Source: Fimenecus sp051881435 (GTDB lineage: Bacteria > Bacillota > Clostridia > Oscillospirales > Acutalibacteraceae). From it: a stretch of DNA of 64,000 nucleotides. The stretch is taken from the NCBI GenBank assembly GCA_051881435.1, contig JBJEPW010000045.1:13652-77651 (forward strand). The letters run 5' to 3'. Every line of letters begins with the position of its first letter. Within the stretch, counting starts at the first letter, position 1. Below the pieces are notes generated by a model. That model worked only from the letters and a program-made list of their open reading frames with translations. It did no database searches and had not been told where the DNA came from. Positions 1-9,471 of this stretch are shown here, one piece after another. A program made the position numbers and the translations under genes.

Positions 1-1
1 T

Positions 2-427
2 CAACGCAGAGCAGATTTGATTCCCAATCTTGTCAATACGGTTAAGGGGTATGCCGCTCACGAGGAAGAGGTTTATACGGCGCTTGCAGATGCCCGCGCA
101 AAGCTTAATTCAGCAGCTACACCCGCTGAATATGAGCAGGCAGAGCAGAGCTTTAATTCGGCACTTTCAAGGCTTCTTGTAGTGGTTGAAAATTATCCCG
201 AACTCAAAGCAAATGAGAATTTCATTTATCTTCAAGATGAAATTGCAGGGTCCGAAAACAGAATATCAACAGCGCGTACGGATTATAATAATGCTGTTAC
301 GGAATATAACCAGGCGATAAGAAAATTCCCCGCAGTAATTTTTGCGGGAATGTTCGGATTTGAAAAGGCAGAATATTTTGAGGCGGCACCTGAATCACAA
401 ACCGTTCCGTCAGTAAGTTTTGAATAA
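2..427 (+). CDS. lemA: LemA family protein, C-terminal part (cut by window edge)
   Basis: The frame is open to the left edge, so the N-terminal membrane anchor is outside the window and 141 codons remain. The visible part shows the LemA signature RRADLIPNLV near the edge, then long helices (NYPELKANENF, DEIAGSENRI, YNQAIRKFPAVIFAGMFGF) typical of this helical membrane-anchored family. LemA proteins are of uncertain function but often sit next to TPM-domain proteins, as here: the next gene starts 10 bases downstream. The tail after the FGF motif is short and acidic. Family assignment is firm; the role is not known. Confidence 0.93.
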   Translation, partial: QRRADLIPNLVNTVKGYAAHEEEVYTALADARAKLNSAATPAEYEQAEQSFNSALSRLLVVVENYPELKANENFIYLQDEIAGSENRISTARTDYNNAVTEYNQAIRKFPAVIFAGMFGFEKAEYFEAAPESQTVPSVSFE

Positions 428-437
428 TGTTAAGAAT

Positions 438-1256
438 ATGAAAAAGGTTTTTCAAAGCTTCTGCATTTTGACTGTTTTGTGCATTATTATGTCTTGCACA
501 GCCTTTGCAATAGATTTGCCGAAGCCGACAAACGAATTTTTTGTCAATGATTTCGCCGGCGTTATTGATGAAGAAACCGAAAACGATATTATGGCTATCG
601 GAGCGAGTCTGTATAAACAGACAACTGCACAGGTCGTTGTTGTTACGGTGGATTCTCTGGACGGATATGATGTTGATGAATATGCCCTTGAACTGGGAAG
701 AGAGTGGGGCGTAGGCGAAAAAGAGAAGAATAACGGCGTTGTTTTGCTTATGGCTGTTTCCGAACGAAAGGTTACTATCCAGGTGGGATACGGTCTTGAA
801 GGGCGGTTAACAGACGGTAAAACAGGCAGGATTCTTGATAACTACGCTGTTCCTTATCTTAAAGACAACGATTTTTCAAAAGGGCTCAGTGAGGCTTATA
901 AAGCGATTGTAACCGAGGTTTATGCGGAATATGATGTTACGCCGCAGGTCGATTACGGTATTGATGAATATTCCGAGAAAACTTCCGATGCTGTTGATAT
1001 GATTGTTTCGCTGATTATTGTCGCCGTTGTTCTGCTGATATTTTTCGGCGGAAGGCGCGGCAGAAGAAGATTTTTCTTCGGTCCGTTTTTCGGTGGATTC
1101 CACGGAGGCTTTCACGGCGGTTCAGGCGGGAACGATGACTTTTTCGGCGGCGGTTTTTCAGGCGGCAGTTCAGGCTCCGGCGGTTTTTCAGGCGGAGGAG
1201 GATTTTCCGGTGGCGGAGGCTCCTTCGGCGGCGGAGGTTCTTCAAGAGGCTTTTAA
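438..1256 (+). CDS. TPM domain membrane protein (YgcG family) with Gly-rich tail
   Basis: A 272-residue protein. Residues 1-25 form a signal peptide (ILTVLCIIMSCTAFA). Residues 30-165 are a TPM/YgcG domain (NDFAGVIDEET, VVVVTVDSLDG, VLLMAVSERKVTIQVGYGLEG). A transmembrane helix follows (residues 190-207), then a basic stretch and a very Gly/Ser/Phe-rich C-terminus (FSGGGGF repeats) that is probably disordered. I chose the ATG at 438 because it begins the signal peptide; an upstream in-frame TTG at 420 overlaps lemA. The two genes are probably co-transcribed. The TPM domain is linked in some lineages to photosystem II repair and phosphatase activity; in Firmicutes the role is unproven. Confidence 0.9.
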   Translation: MKKVFQSFCILTVLCIIMSCTAFAIDLPKPTNEFFVNDFAGVIDEETENDIMAIGASLYKQTTAQVVVVTVDSLDGYDVDEYALELGREWGVGEKEKNNGVVLLMAVSERKVTIQVGYGLEGRLTDGKTGRILDNYAVPYLKDNDFSKGLSEAYKAIVTEVYAEYDVTPQVDYGIDEYSEKTSDAVDMIVSLIIVAVVLLIFFGGRRGRRRFFFGPFFGGFHGGFHGGSGGNDDFFGGGFSGGSSGSGGFSGGGGFSGGGGSFGGGGSSRGF

Positions 1257-1267
1257 GGAGGATGTTT

Positions 1268-1867
1268 ATGAGGGTATTTGATTTTGATAATACAATCTAT
1301 GACGGCGAAAGCGGCATGGATTTGTTCCTTTATTTCTTTAAGAAAGACCCCAAAGGCTTGCTCAAATATACTCCCAAATTCTTTGAAGGCTTTGTAAAGT
1401 ATAAGAGGGGTAAAATCACCATTGACGAGGTAATGGAGGATTACGGCGTAATTTTAAAAGAATACTGCGGTCAGGTTCAGGATGTTTTCGGCGAATTTGA
1501 GACGTTTTGGGATCAAAATATGGAAAAGGTAAAAAGCTTTTACTACGAAATGCAGGACGAAAATGATATTATCGTTTCTGCCTGTCCGGTATGTCTTTTG
1601 AAAATTGCCTGTGACCGAATAGGAATAAAGAACTATATCGGCTCTGATGTTGACCCCATAAACGGTGAGATTAGAAGTGTCTGCTATAAAGATAAAAAGG
1701 TAGAAGCTTTCCGTGAAGCCTATGGCGATGCGGAAATTGATGAGTTTTATACCGATTCCATGAGCGATAAGCCTATGATGGAAATTTCCAAAAATGTTTT
1801 TATGGTTGACGGTGATAAAATCACTCAAATAAAAAAAGACGGTAAAATGATAAAAGTAAAAGAATAA
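1268..1867 (+). CDS. HAD superfamily phosphatase (HAD-IB, phosphoserine-phosphatase-like)
   Basis: A 199-residue soluble protein. The N-terminus carries HAD motif I (FDFDNTIYDGES, nucleophile Asp at residue 5 and acid/base Asp two residues later). VSACP near residue 98 fits motif II and FYTDSMSDKPMM near residue 160 fits motif IV, which binds Mg. The helical cap between residues 15 and 85 and the overall length fit the HAD-IB group (SerB, CicA-like). The start at 1268 is preceded by AAGGAGG at 1255-1261; an ATG at 1262 touches that site and is too close. The gene lies 11 bases after the TPM gene and precedes rnpB. The substrate cannot be read from the sequence. Confidence 0.85.
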   Translation: MRVFDFDNTIYDGESGMDLFLYFFKKDPKGLLKYTPKFFEGFVKYKRGKITIDEVMEDYGVILKEYCGQVQDVFGEFETFWDQNMEKVKSFYYEMQDENDIIVSACPVCLLKIACDRIGIKNYIGSDVDPINGEIRSVCYKDKKVEAFREAYGDAEIDEFYTDSMSDKPMMEISKNVFMVDGDKITQIKKDGKMIKVKE

Positions 1868-1879
1868 TTTAATAATTTT

Positions 1880-2207
1880 ATGAGCAGGTTGGGCAGTTGC
1901 GCAGAAATTTCTGTGAGGAAAGTCCGAGCATCATACAGCAGGGTAACGGCTAACAGCCGCCGAGGGTGACCTTAGGGAAAGTGCATAGAGAATAACCGCC
2001 GCTTTTTGCGGTAAGGGTGGAAAGGCGAGGTAAGAGCTCACCGGCGTTGCAGAGATGCAGCGGCCGAGCAAACCCTACCCGATGCAACATCGACAGGAGT
2101 TGTCAGCTGGGCAGATACTCCGAAGGATGGCTTCAGGTGTGCGGCAACGCACATCGCAGATAGATAATTGCCTTAAACGACAGAACTCGGCTTACAGACC
2201 TACTCAT
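1880..2207 (+). ncRNA. rnpB: RNase P RNA, class A
   Basis: This is the catalytic RNA that removes 5' leaders from pre-tRNAs. The conserved core is clear: GAGGAAAGTCCGAGCA (conserved region I) at about 1914, AGGGTGACCTTAGGGAAAG near 1964, and the 3' conserved block ending in CAGAACTCGGCTTACAG at about 2181. The ends pair to form helix P1 (ATGAGcAGG at 1880-1888 with CCTaCTCAT at 2199-2207, one mismatch). The ends are placed from P1 and are accurate to a few bases. A terminator follows at once. Confidence 0.95.
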
Positions 2208-2214
2208 ATTTTAT

Positions 2215-2240
2215 AAGACGGAGTTTATCCGTCTTTTTTT
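2215..2240 (+). terminator. Intrinsic terminator of rnpB
   Basis: AAGACGGA and TCCGTCTT form an 8-bp stem around a 5-base loop, followed by a run of T. It lies 8 bases after the rnpB 3' end. Confidence 0.9.
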
Positions 2241-2291
2241 ATGTAATCACCAAAAAGCTGATTATCCGTATAATGTGTTGAGGTGATTTTT

Positions 2292-2636
2292 ATGATTGAC
2301 GCATTGGCAGGGACCGTTTTTGTGTGCTTAATTCTGCTGGGAACGGTTGCATTTTGCTATATTATTATGTTAAAATTACTTATACCGAAAACCGACAGTG
2401 ATTATTACATATTTATTCCCTGTGATAAAAACACAAAAGATGTTCGGAAAAAAGCATACGGTATGAGATTGAAACTCAATCTTTTCAGCGACGGAATTTA
2501 CGGAAAAATAGTAGTGCTGGATTCGGGAATAACCGAAGAAGAACGCGAAAGTCTTCTTGAAATCTGTAAAGAAAGCGACGGAATATATTTAGTCCCGAGG
2601 GAAAACATAAAGGATTTTTTGAATGGAAGAATTTGA
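2292..2636 (+). CDS. Small single-pass membrane protein upstream of recD2
   Basis: A 114-residue protein. Residues 5-32 are one hydrophobic helix (FVCLILLGTVAFCYIIMLKLLI); the rest is a soluble alpha/beta domain of about 80 residues (DYYIFIPCDKNTKDV, GKIVVLDSGITEEERE, GIYLVPRENI). The start at 2292 has GAGGTG 6-7 bases upstream; a GTG at 2283 lies inside that site. The end overlaps the start of recD2 by 14 bases, so the two are translationally coupled. I do not recognise the family with confidence; similar short membrane proteins precede recD2 in related Clostridia, which is recollection rather than something tested here. Confidence 0.75.
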   Translation: MIDALAGTVFVCLILLGTVAFCYIIMLKLLIPKTDSDYYIFIPCDKNTKDVRKKAYGMRLKLNLFSDGIYGKIVVLDSGITEEERESLLEICKESDGIYLVPRENIKDFLNGRI

Positions 2637-4845
2637 AACAAAAATTAAATTACAGGGCACCGTAACCGATATAACCTTTCGCAACGATACAAACGGCTAT
2701 ACCGTGTTTACCGTTGATACCTCCGATGAGGAATTAACGGTTGTGGGAACAGCCCTCGATATAAAAACAGGCGACCGTGTGGAGGTTGTGGGCGATTATA
2801 CATACCATTCCGTTTACGGCAGGCAGTTTAAAGCGGATTTGTGCACAGCTCTTTTACCTGAAACGGTGGATGACCTTTACCGTTATCTTTCAAGCGGCGT
2901 AATTAAGGGCATAAGAGAATCAACTGCTCGCAAAATTGTTGACCGTTTCGGCGAAAAAACCTTTGAAATTCTTGAAAATGATGCGGAACGCCTTGCTGAA
3001 ATTAAGGGCATTTCTCTTGAAAAAGCGAGAAAAATCGGTAAAGAGTATAATAGGCAGTGCTCCACACGCGCATTGATTATGAATTTATCCCGCTACGGGC
3101 TGAATACAGGCGAGTGCATATTGGCGTTTGAAAAATTAGGCAATAACGCCGTTGAGCTTATTGAAGAAAACCCCTATATTCTTTGTGAGGGAGAAAACAG
3201 GATTTCCTTTGAAAGAGCGGAGCAAATTGCAGGGATGCTTCCCACAAAGCCGCAGTCACAGTGCCGCATTGAAGCGGGCGTAGTTTATGTGATTACCCAT
3301 AATTTCTATAACGGACACACATGCGTACCCCTTGAAAAGCTTTATGCTCCGTCATGCGAATTACTGAATGAAAGCCGAGAAAATATTGAAATTGCCATTG
3401 ACAGTCTTTCTGAAAGGCGAAGAATAGTAATTGAAGAGATAAACGGGCGTGATTTTGTATTTTTGCCCGAAGCATACCGTGCGGAGCGCTCTATTGCAAA
3501 CAGAATGAAAGTGCTTTTGCGCTATCCGCCGGAAAATCCCATACCTGTTGAGCAGTATTTAGATATGCTTGAAAAACAGAGCAACATTGAATACGCCGAA
3601 AAGCAAAAGCAGGCGATAATCACGGCTGTAAATAAAGGTATTCTTATTCTCACAGGCGGTCCCGGTACAGGTAAAACAACGACACTTAACGGAATAATCG
3701 GTATGTTTGAAAAGGATAATCTTGACATTGCCCTCTGCGCTCCCACAGGCAGAGCCGCACAGCGAATGACCGAAGCAACAGGCAGAACAGCCGCAACAAT
3801 ACACAGATTGCTTGAAGTTGAGTGGGACAGTAACGATAAACCCGTGTTTAAACGAAATTTGCGTAATCCTCTTGATTGTCAGGCCGTGATTGTTGATGAA
3901 ATGTCCATGGTGGATATTTTCCTCTTTTCAAGTCTTTTGGACGCGTTGCCCTTTGGTTGCCGCCTTATAATGGTAGGGGATAGCGACCAGCTCCCTCCCG
4001 TCAGCGCAGGAAATGTGTTGAAGGATTTGATTGAAAGCGGACTTGTCCCCGTTGTTCAGCTCACCGAAATATTCAGGCAGGCTCTCGAAAGTAATATTGT
4101 CCGAAATGCCCATTCAATCGTAAGCGGCAAGCATATTGAAACTGAATATAAAGAGGGGGATTTTTACTTTTTACACCGTAATTTTCCTCTCGACGCAGTG
4201 CGCACAATAAAGGATTTATATACAAAAAGATTGCCCGAAGCATATGGGCTTAATCCTCTTACACAGATTCAGGTGCTTTGTCCCTCAAAAAAAGGCGACA
4301 CAGGCACTTTGAACCTTAACCGTGTATTGCAGGAGGCTGTAAATCCGCCGTCATCGGAAAAGCGTGAGTATAATACTGGCTACCGTCTGTTCCGCACAGG
4401 CGATAAGGTTATGCAGATAAAAAATAACTATAATATTCATTGGGAAACCGAAAGCGAAGAGGGCGACGGTATTTTCAACGGCGATATAGGATTTATTGAG
4501 CATATTGATTTGCATAATGACGCGATTATCATTGATTTTTCAGGTAAAAGAGCAACATATTCAAAGGAACAATTGGCGGAAATCGAGCTTGCATACGCCG
4601 TTACCGTTCATAAAAGTCAGGGCAGCGAGTTCGACGCGGTCATTATGCCTGTAATTTCCGTTAACAGCCGTCTTTGTTACCGAAATCTTCTTTATACCGC
4701 CGTAACAAGAGCAAAAAATCTTATGATACTTGTGGGAACAACAGGCTGTGTGAATAATATGATTGAAAACTGTAAAACACAGCTTCGTTATTCATCTTTA
4801 AAACATTTTTTGCTTGACAATGGCGAAAAAGGTAGTATAATGTAA
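2623..4845 (+). CDS. recD2: RecD-like ATP-dependent DNA helicase RecD2
   Basis: A 740-residue superfamily 1B 5'-3' DNA helicase. It has an N-terminal OB-like domain (GTVTDITFRNDTNGYTVF), helix-hairpin-helix repeats (residues 85-190), then the motor: Walker A GGPGTGKTT near residue 345, Walker B VDEMSMVD near 424, GDSDQLPPVSAG, motif V/VI VTVHKSQGSEF near 659 and LYTAVTRAKN near 690. The length and the N-terminal extension match RecD2 rather than RecD of RecBCD, and no recB or recC is nearby. RecD2 is linked to DNA repair and replication-fork maintenance. The 3' end of the gene contains the promoter for the next transcript. Confidence 0.96.
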   Translation: MEEFETKIKLQGTVTDITFRNDTNGYTVFTVDTSDEELTVVGTALDIKTGDRVEVVGDYTYHSVYGRQFKADLCTALLPETVDDLYRYLSSGVIKGIRESTARKIVDRFGEKTFEILENDAERLAEIKGISLEKARKIGKEYNRQCSTRALIMNLSRYGLNTGECILAFEKLGNNAVELIEENPYILCEGENRISFERAEQIAGMLPTKPQSQCRIEAGVVYVITHNFYNGHTCVPLEKLYAPSCELLNESRENIEIAIDSLSERRRIVIEEINGRDFVFLPEAYRAERSIANRMKVLLRYPPENPIPVEQYLDMLEKQSNIEYAEKQKQAIITAVNKGILILTGGPGTGKTTTLNGIIGMFEKDNLDIALCAPTGRAAQRMTEATGRTAATIHRLLEVEWDSNDKPVFKRNLRNPLDCQAVIVDEMSMVDIFLFSSLLDALPFGCRLIMVGDSDQLPPVSAGNVLKDLIESGLVPVVQLTEIFRQALESNIVRNAHSIVSGKHIETEYKEGDFYFLHRNFPLDAVRTIKDLYTKRLPEAYGLNPLTQIQVLCPSKKGDTGTLNLNRVLQEAVNPPSSEKREYNTGYRLFRTGDKVMQIKNNYNIHWETESEEGDGIFNGDIGFIEHIDLHNDAIIIDFSGKRATYSKEQLAEIELAYAVTVHKSQGSEFDAVIMPVISVNSRLCYRNLLYTAVTRAKNLMILVGTTGCVNNMIENCKTQLRYSSLKHFLLDNGEKGSIM
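4814..4841 (+). promoter_or_regulatory. Sigma-A-type promoter inside the recD2 3' end, driving the TPP leader
   Basis: TTGACA at 4814-4819 and TATAAT at 4836-4841 are separated by 16 bases and match both consensus boxes exactly. The predicted start is about 4848, just after the recD2 stop codon, so the riboswitch transcript begins independently of recD2. Confidence 0.8.
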
Positions 4846-4861
4846 AAAGCCAAGTAAATAG

Positions 4862-4952
4862 TGCGTGGGGGCTGACGGTAAGTCGGCTGAGATTGAGGCT
4901 TATTCCGCCTCTGACCATTGAACCTGATACGGATAATGCCGTCGTAGGAAGT
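4862..4952 (+). promoter_or_regulatory. TPP riboswitch (THI element)
   Basis: The aptamer core is present in order: GGGGGCTGAC, GGCTGAGATTGAGGC, a variable P3 stem (GAGGC/GCCTC), and the strongly conserved TTGAACCTGATACGGATAATGCCGTCGTAGGAAG. It binds thiamine pyrophosphate and here precedes a thiamine transporter gene. The aptamer is followed at 4957 by a terminator hairpin, so control is probably by transcription attenuation. Confidence 0.95.
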
Positions 4953-4956
4953 TTTT

Positions 4957-4990
4957 TCAGCCTTGCGGTATTCCCTTGGCTGATTTTTTT
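4957..4990 (+). terminator. Riboswitch expression-platform terminator
   Basis: TCAGCC (4957-4962) can pair with GGCTGA (4978-4983), followed by eight T. The bases CTTGGCT at 4975-4981, mostly in the 3' arm, are also complementary to AGCCAAG at 4848-4854, at the predicted 5' end of the transcript, a possible competing antiterminator. Confidence 0.75.
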
Positions 4991-5008
4991 TATTTGGAGG
5001 AAAAATAA

Positions 5009-5671
5009 ATGAAAAAGCAAAAACTCTATTGGCTTGTTGAAAGCGCGCTTATGATTGCGCTGGGAGTTGTTTTGGAACTTGTTTCCAAAATGATAATCCC
5101 TGAAATGCCTTTCGGCGGACAGGTTACCATCGTCAGCATGCTTCCTGTTATTCTTGTAGGCTGGAAGTACGGAATTGCAAAGGGACTTGTAACAGGCTTC
5201 GTCTATTCTTTGGTTGAAATGGCATTAGGCTCACATACAATTGCTGAAATGATAATGCCCTCTTCGGAGGATTATCTCGGCAGTTTAGGTAAGGTAGTCT
5301 TAATGCTTTTGCTTGATTACATAGTTGCATATACCGTTCTCGGTCTTGCATCAATGTACAAGAAGGCTATAAAAAAGGCTTGGCTTTCTTTGGCACTGGG
5401 CGCATTCACGGTTCTTCTTCTCCGTTATTTGAGCCATATTATTTCAGGTTACATTCTTTTTGGTGCATGGGCAGAGTGGTTCTTCACTCAGGAAGGTTTC
5501 TATTCTTGGGGACAGACAATTCTTAATAAGTTCAGCGGAGATATGCTTTCACTTGTATATTCCGTGATTTACAACGGCTTCTATATGATTCCTGAAATCA
5601 TCATAACAACAATAGTTGCGGCTGTTGTAGGCAAAATTCCTCAGCTCACAAGCGTAAAGAACGCAAAATAA
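5009..5671 (+). CDS. thiT: Energy-coupled thiamine transporter ThiT (ECF S component)
   Basis: A 220-residue, very hydrophobic protein with about six membrane helices. The conserved substrate-binding region is visible as ALGVVLELVSKMIIPEMPFGG near residue 13, then VGWKYGIAKGLVTGFVYSL, the loop around residue 70 and YSVIYNGFYMIPEIIIT at the C-terminus. ThiT binds thiamine and works with a shared ECF energizing module (EcfA, EcfA', EcfT), none of which is in this window. It is the only gene of its transcript, with a TPP riboswitch upstream, GGAGG at 4996-5000 and its own terminator. The regulation strongly supports the substrate. Confidence 0.95.
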   Translation: MKKQKLYWLVESALMIALGVVLELVSKMIIPEMPFGGQVTIVSMLPVILVGWKYGIAKGLVTGFVYSLVEMALGSHTIAEMIMPSSEDYLGSLGKVVLMLLLDYIVAYTVLGLASMYKKAIKKAWLSLALGAFTVLLLRYLSHIISGYILFGAWAEWFFTQEGFYSWGQTILNKFSGDMLSLVYSVIYNGFYMIPEIIITTIVAAVVGKIPQLTSVKNAK

Positions 5672-5688
5672 GTTAGAATAAAACGGAA

Positions 5689-5720
5689 AGAACAAGGGTA
5701 GAAATCCTTGTTCTTTTTTT
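5689..5720 (+). terminator. Intrinsic terminator of thiT
   Basis: AGAACAAGG (5689-5697) pairs with CCTTGTTCT (5706-5714), followed by a T run. Confidence 0.9.
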
Positions 5721-5772
5721 ATGCCTGATTATATTTTTTGAAAAAAATTTTCAAGTGTACTCTTTTAGAGTA

Positions 5773-5801
5773 TAGAAATTCGGTATTTTATGCTATATAA
5801 T
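5773..5801 (+). promoter_or_regulatory. Probable promoter with adjacent inverted repeat
   Basis: TATAAT at 5796-5801 has a weak -35 (TAGAAA) 17 bases upstream. Just before it, TACTC TTTTA GAGTA (5758-5772) is an inverted repeat that could be an operator. The -10 covers the in-frame ATG at 5800, which supports the start at 5854 for the next gene. Confidence 0.5.
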
Positions 5802-5853
5802 GGCATTACGACTTGTTTCGACAAGATTTGAAAGAGAAAAAGGAGTTTTAAAA

Positions 5854-6780
5854 ATGTTTTGTAACAATTGCGGAGCGCAAAATCCCGACGGAGCAAACAA
5901 TTGCTCAAATTGCGGTGCACGCCTGAATAATGCTCAGCAGACTTCACAGCCTGCGGCACCTGTTCAGCCCGTAACACCCGCACAGCCCCAAAAACCTAAA
6001 AATAACAAAGGACTTATCATCGGCATCGTAGCAGGCGTAGTTGCTTTAATAGCAATTGTAGCCGTTGTGCTTGTATTCGTACTCGGCGGCGATAAAGATA
6101 AGGACGACGAAAAAGACGATTCAGGCACCACAAAAGCAGCCGTAACACAGGATGCAGGGGATAAGAATAAGGACGACAAAGAAAATAATAAATCTAATAA
6201 TAAGCCTGCAACATCAAGTATGTCATATCAGGATGTTGTAAAAGAATATTCAAAGCTTATATTATCAGGTGATTTTAGCGGTGCTCTCAAATACTCTGCT
6301 ATTGATGTTGAGGGTTATTTGACCGATGTTGCAAATTCAAATGGTTCAAGCATGAGCGCGATTTGTGATGCTCTTGAAGGCATTATTTATTATGAATTAG
6401 ATGAAGAAGTAGAAATAACAAGCATTGATCAGTTCTATACCGTTATGGGCAAAATGTTCAGAGAAGATATGGGAAGCTATACTGTATCAGAAGTAAAAAT
6501 TACAGAATTTGATTTACTCGATATTACCGATTCTTACGATATGGATGACATTAAAGAAGAATATATTGATTGTTATGCTTTTTGGGGATTTGGCTTTGAC
6601 GAAAATGATTTGCCAAAGTATGTTGACACATCAAAAATAACAGAAGCATACGATATTGAGGCAGAGGTAACAGTAACATTATCTGACGGTACTTCTGATA
6701 CATTCGATTTCTGGGGCTATGTTGTAAATTATAACGGCAATTGGCTCGTAGTCGGTGAACCAATGCACGATATGCTTTAA
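5854..6780 (+). CDS. Zinc-ribbon, single-pass membrane protein with extracytoplasmic domain (paralogue 1)
   Basis: A 308-residue protein. Residues 1-30 are a double-CxxC zinc ribbon (CNNCGAQNP then CSNCGARL). A Pro/Gln-rich linker, a membrane helix (GLIIGIVAGVVALIAIVAV, residues 57-80) and a charged Lys/Asp-rich linker follow. The C-terminal 180 residues look extracytoplasmic, acidic and rich in Tyr/Asp/Ser, with no family I recognise. The layout implies a cytoplasmic zinc ribbon and an outer domain. The start at 5854 follows AAAGGAG. The next gene is a paralogue sharing the first half of the protein. Role unknown. Confidence 0.85.
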   Translation: MFCNNCGAQNPDGANNCSNCGARLNNAQQTSQPAAPVQPVTPAQPQKPKNNKGLIIGIVAGVVALIAIVAVVLVFVLGGDKDKDDEKDDSGTTKAAVTQDAGDKNKDDKENNKSNNKPATSSMSYQDVVKEYSKLILSGDFSGALKYSAIDVEGYLTDVANSNGSSMSAICDALEGIIYYELDEEVEITSIDQFYTVMGKMFREDMGSYTVSEVKITEFDLLDITDSYDMDDIKEEYIDCYAFWGFGFDENDLPKYVDTSKITEAYDIEAEVTVTLSDGTSDTFDFWGYVVNYNGNWLVVGEPMHDML

Positions 6781-6821
6781 TAATGTGTAAAATTTAAGGT
6801 TTATAATAATTTCCGATTGTG

Positions 6822-6853
6822 TACGGCGGGGACAAGCCCCCGCTGTATCTTTA
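6822..6853 (+). terminator. Hairpin between the two zinc-ribbon genes, possible attenuating terminator
   Basis: TACGGCGGGG (6822-6831) pairs with CCCCGCTGTA (6838-6847), a 10-bp stem with one G-T pair. The following TCTTT is a poor U-run, so termination may be partial. Confidence 0.5.
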
Positions 6854-6887
6854 ATCACAATCACAGAAACTGAAAGGAGTTTTTGAA

Positions 6888-7709
6888 ATGTTTTGTAACA
6901 ATTGCGGAGCGCAAAATCCCGATACTTCAGCCTTTTGTTCAGGCTGCGGAGCACCGCTCAACAATCCTCAACAAACAGCTCAGACTTTTCAGAATGTATC
7001 GGCAATACAGCCTCAAAAACCTAAAAATAACAAAGGGCTTATCATCGGCATTGTAGCCGGTGTAGTTGCTTTAATAGCAATCGTAGGTGTTGTGTTGGCT
7101 TTCGTTCTCGGCGGCGATAAGGATAGCGGTGATACAAAATCCGATAAAAATTTAACCGAAAATACTAAATCAAAAGAGTTTACAACCGAGGGTATGACTG
7201 CGGACGAGGTAGTATTAAAGGTTGCGGAATTGCTGTTTTACGGTGAATACGATGAATTAGAGAACTACTTGTTAATCAAAGATATGTCTGATTTATATGT
7301 TGCTATGGCAAAAGCCGGAGAACTTGATAGTATTAACAATATGTACCATAACGGCAACGATAAATCGGATTGCAGCCCCTCGTTCAGCATCTATGAATCC
7401 TATGAGGTGTCTGCTGAAGATATTGCTGCTGAAAGCGGATTGGATTACGGAACAGATGAGGATATGAATCAATTGTTCCGTGATAGCTTACAGGAATGGC
7501 TCGATTCTCTCGCAGAGGAATTTGAATTATCAGGGTTCGATCCTGATTTAAGCAACATATACTATGATAAGATTTCCAAAGGATATTACGCAGATGTTGA
7601 AATAGACACAGAATATCCTGACGGCTATCAAAATGGCGGGGAGGCAGTAATTTACTTGTATGAGTATGACGGTAGATGGGTTTGCTTTTTCGCTTTTATT
7701 GATATGTAA
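6888..7709 (+). CDS. Zinc-ribbon, single-pass membrane protein with extracytoplasmic domain (paralogue 2)
   Basis: A 273-residue paralogue of the preceding gene. The N-terminus starts with the same 12 residues (MFCNNCGAQNPD), and the zinc ribbon (CSGCGAPL), linker (PQKPKNNKGL) and membrane helix are almost identical. After the helix the similarity falls off: the outer domain here is a different acidic sequence (VLKVAELLFYGEYDELENYL, SGLDYGTDEDMNQLF, EYDGRWVCFFAF), though both begin with a helix and end with a Gly-Arg/Asn-Trp strand (NGNWLVVG, DGRWVCFF), so distant homology is possible. AAAGGAG lies before the start. Likely a tandem duplication; function unknown. Confidence 0.85.
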   Translation: MFCNNCGAQNPDTSAFCSGCGAPLNNPQQTAQTFQNVSAIQPQKPKNNKGLIIGIVAGVVALIAIVGVVLAFVLGGDKDSGDTKSDKNLTENTKSKEFTTEGMTADEVVLKVAELLFYGEYDELENYLLIKDMSDLYVAMAKAGELDSINNMYHNGNDKSDCSPSFSIYESYEVSAEDIAAESGLDYGTDEDMNQLFRDSLQEWLDSLAEEFELSGFDPDLSNIYYDKISKGYYADVEIDTEYPDGYQNGGEAVIYLYEYDGRWVCFFAFIDM

Positions 7710-7748
7710 TTCCGGCAAATATTTATAACAGACCTTAAATAATTAAAA

Positions 7749-7772
7749 CCCCACAGAAATGTGGGGCTTTAT
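7749..7772. terminator. Bidirectional terminator between the zinc-ribbon gene and comM
   Basis: CCCCACA and TGTGGGG form a 7-bp stem with a GAAA tetraloop. T-rich flanks on each strand let it serve both convergent genes. Confidence 0.85.
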
Positions 7773-7788
7773 TTTGCAATTAGTGTTA

Positions 7789-9321
<1,533 letters not shown>

Positions 9322-9374
9322 TGCTTTCACTCCCGATTGCGGTAATTTTTGTTTATCCGTCAAATTATAACATA

Positions 9375-9402
9375 ATTATACATTATTACGGTTATTTTTC
9401 AA
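9375..9402 (-). promoter_or_regulatory. Promoter of comM
   Basis: On the minus strand TTGAAA (9402-9397) and TATAAT (9380-9375) are 16 bases apart, with TG just before the -10. Confidence 0.7.
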
Positions 9403-9413
9403 TCCTTTTTATA

Positions 9414-9442
9414 TTTACTTTTATAATATTTTGGAGTACAAT
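9414..9442 (+). promoter_or_regulatory. Possible promoter of pgcA
   Basis: TTTACT (9414-9419) and TACAAT (9437-9442), 17-base spacer. It is a moderate match; a TATAAT at 9422-9427 lacks a good -35. Confidence 0.45.
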
Positions 9443-9471
9443 ATAAATATTGAAATTTAGGAGGCTTTAAT

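Noticed and set aside
1093..1250. Alternative frames over the TPM gene tail
   Set aside because: They arise from the GGC-rich Gly tail; only the TPM frame has a signal peptide and domain.
2292..4845. recD2 and its upstream gene as part of a defence island
   Set aside because: RecD2 is a housekeeping helicase here, with no nuclease, methylase or defence-associated partner nearby.
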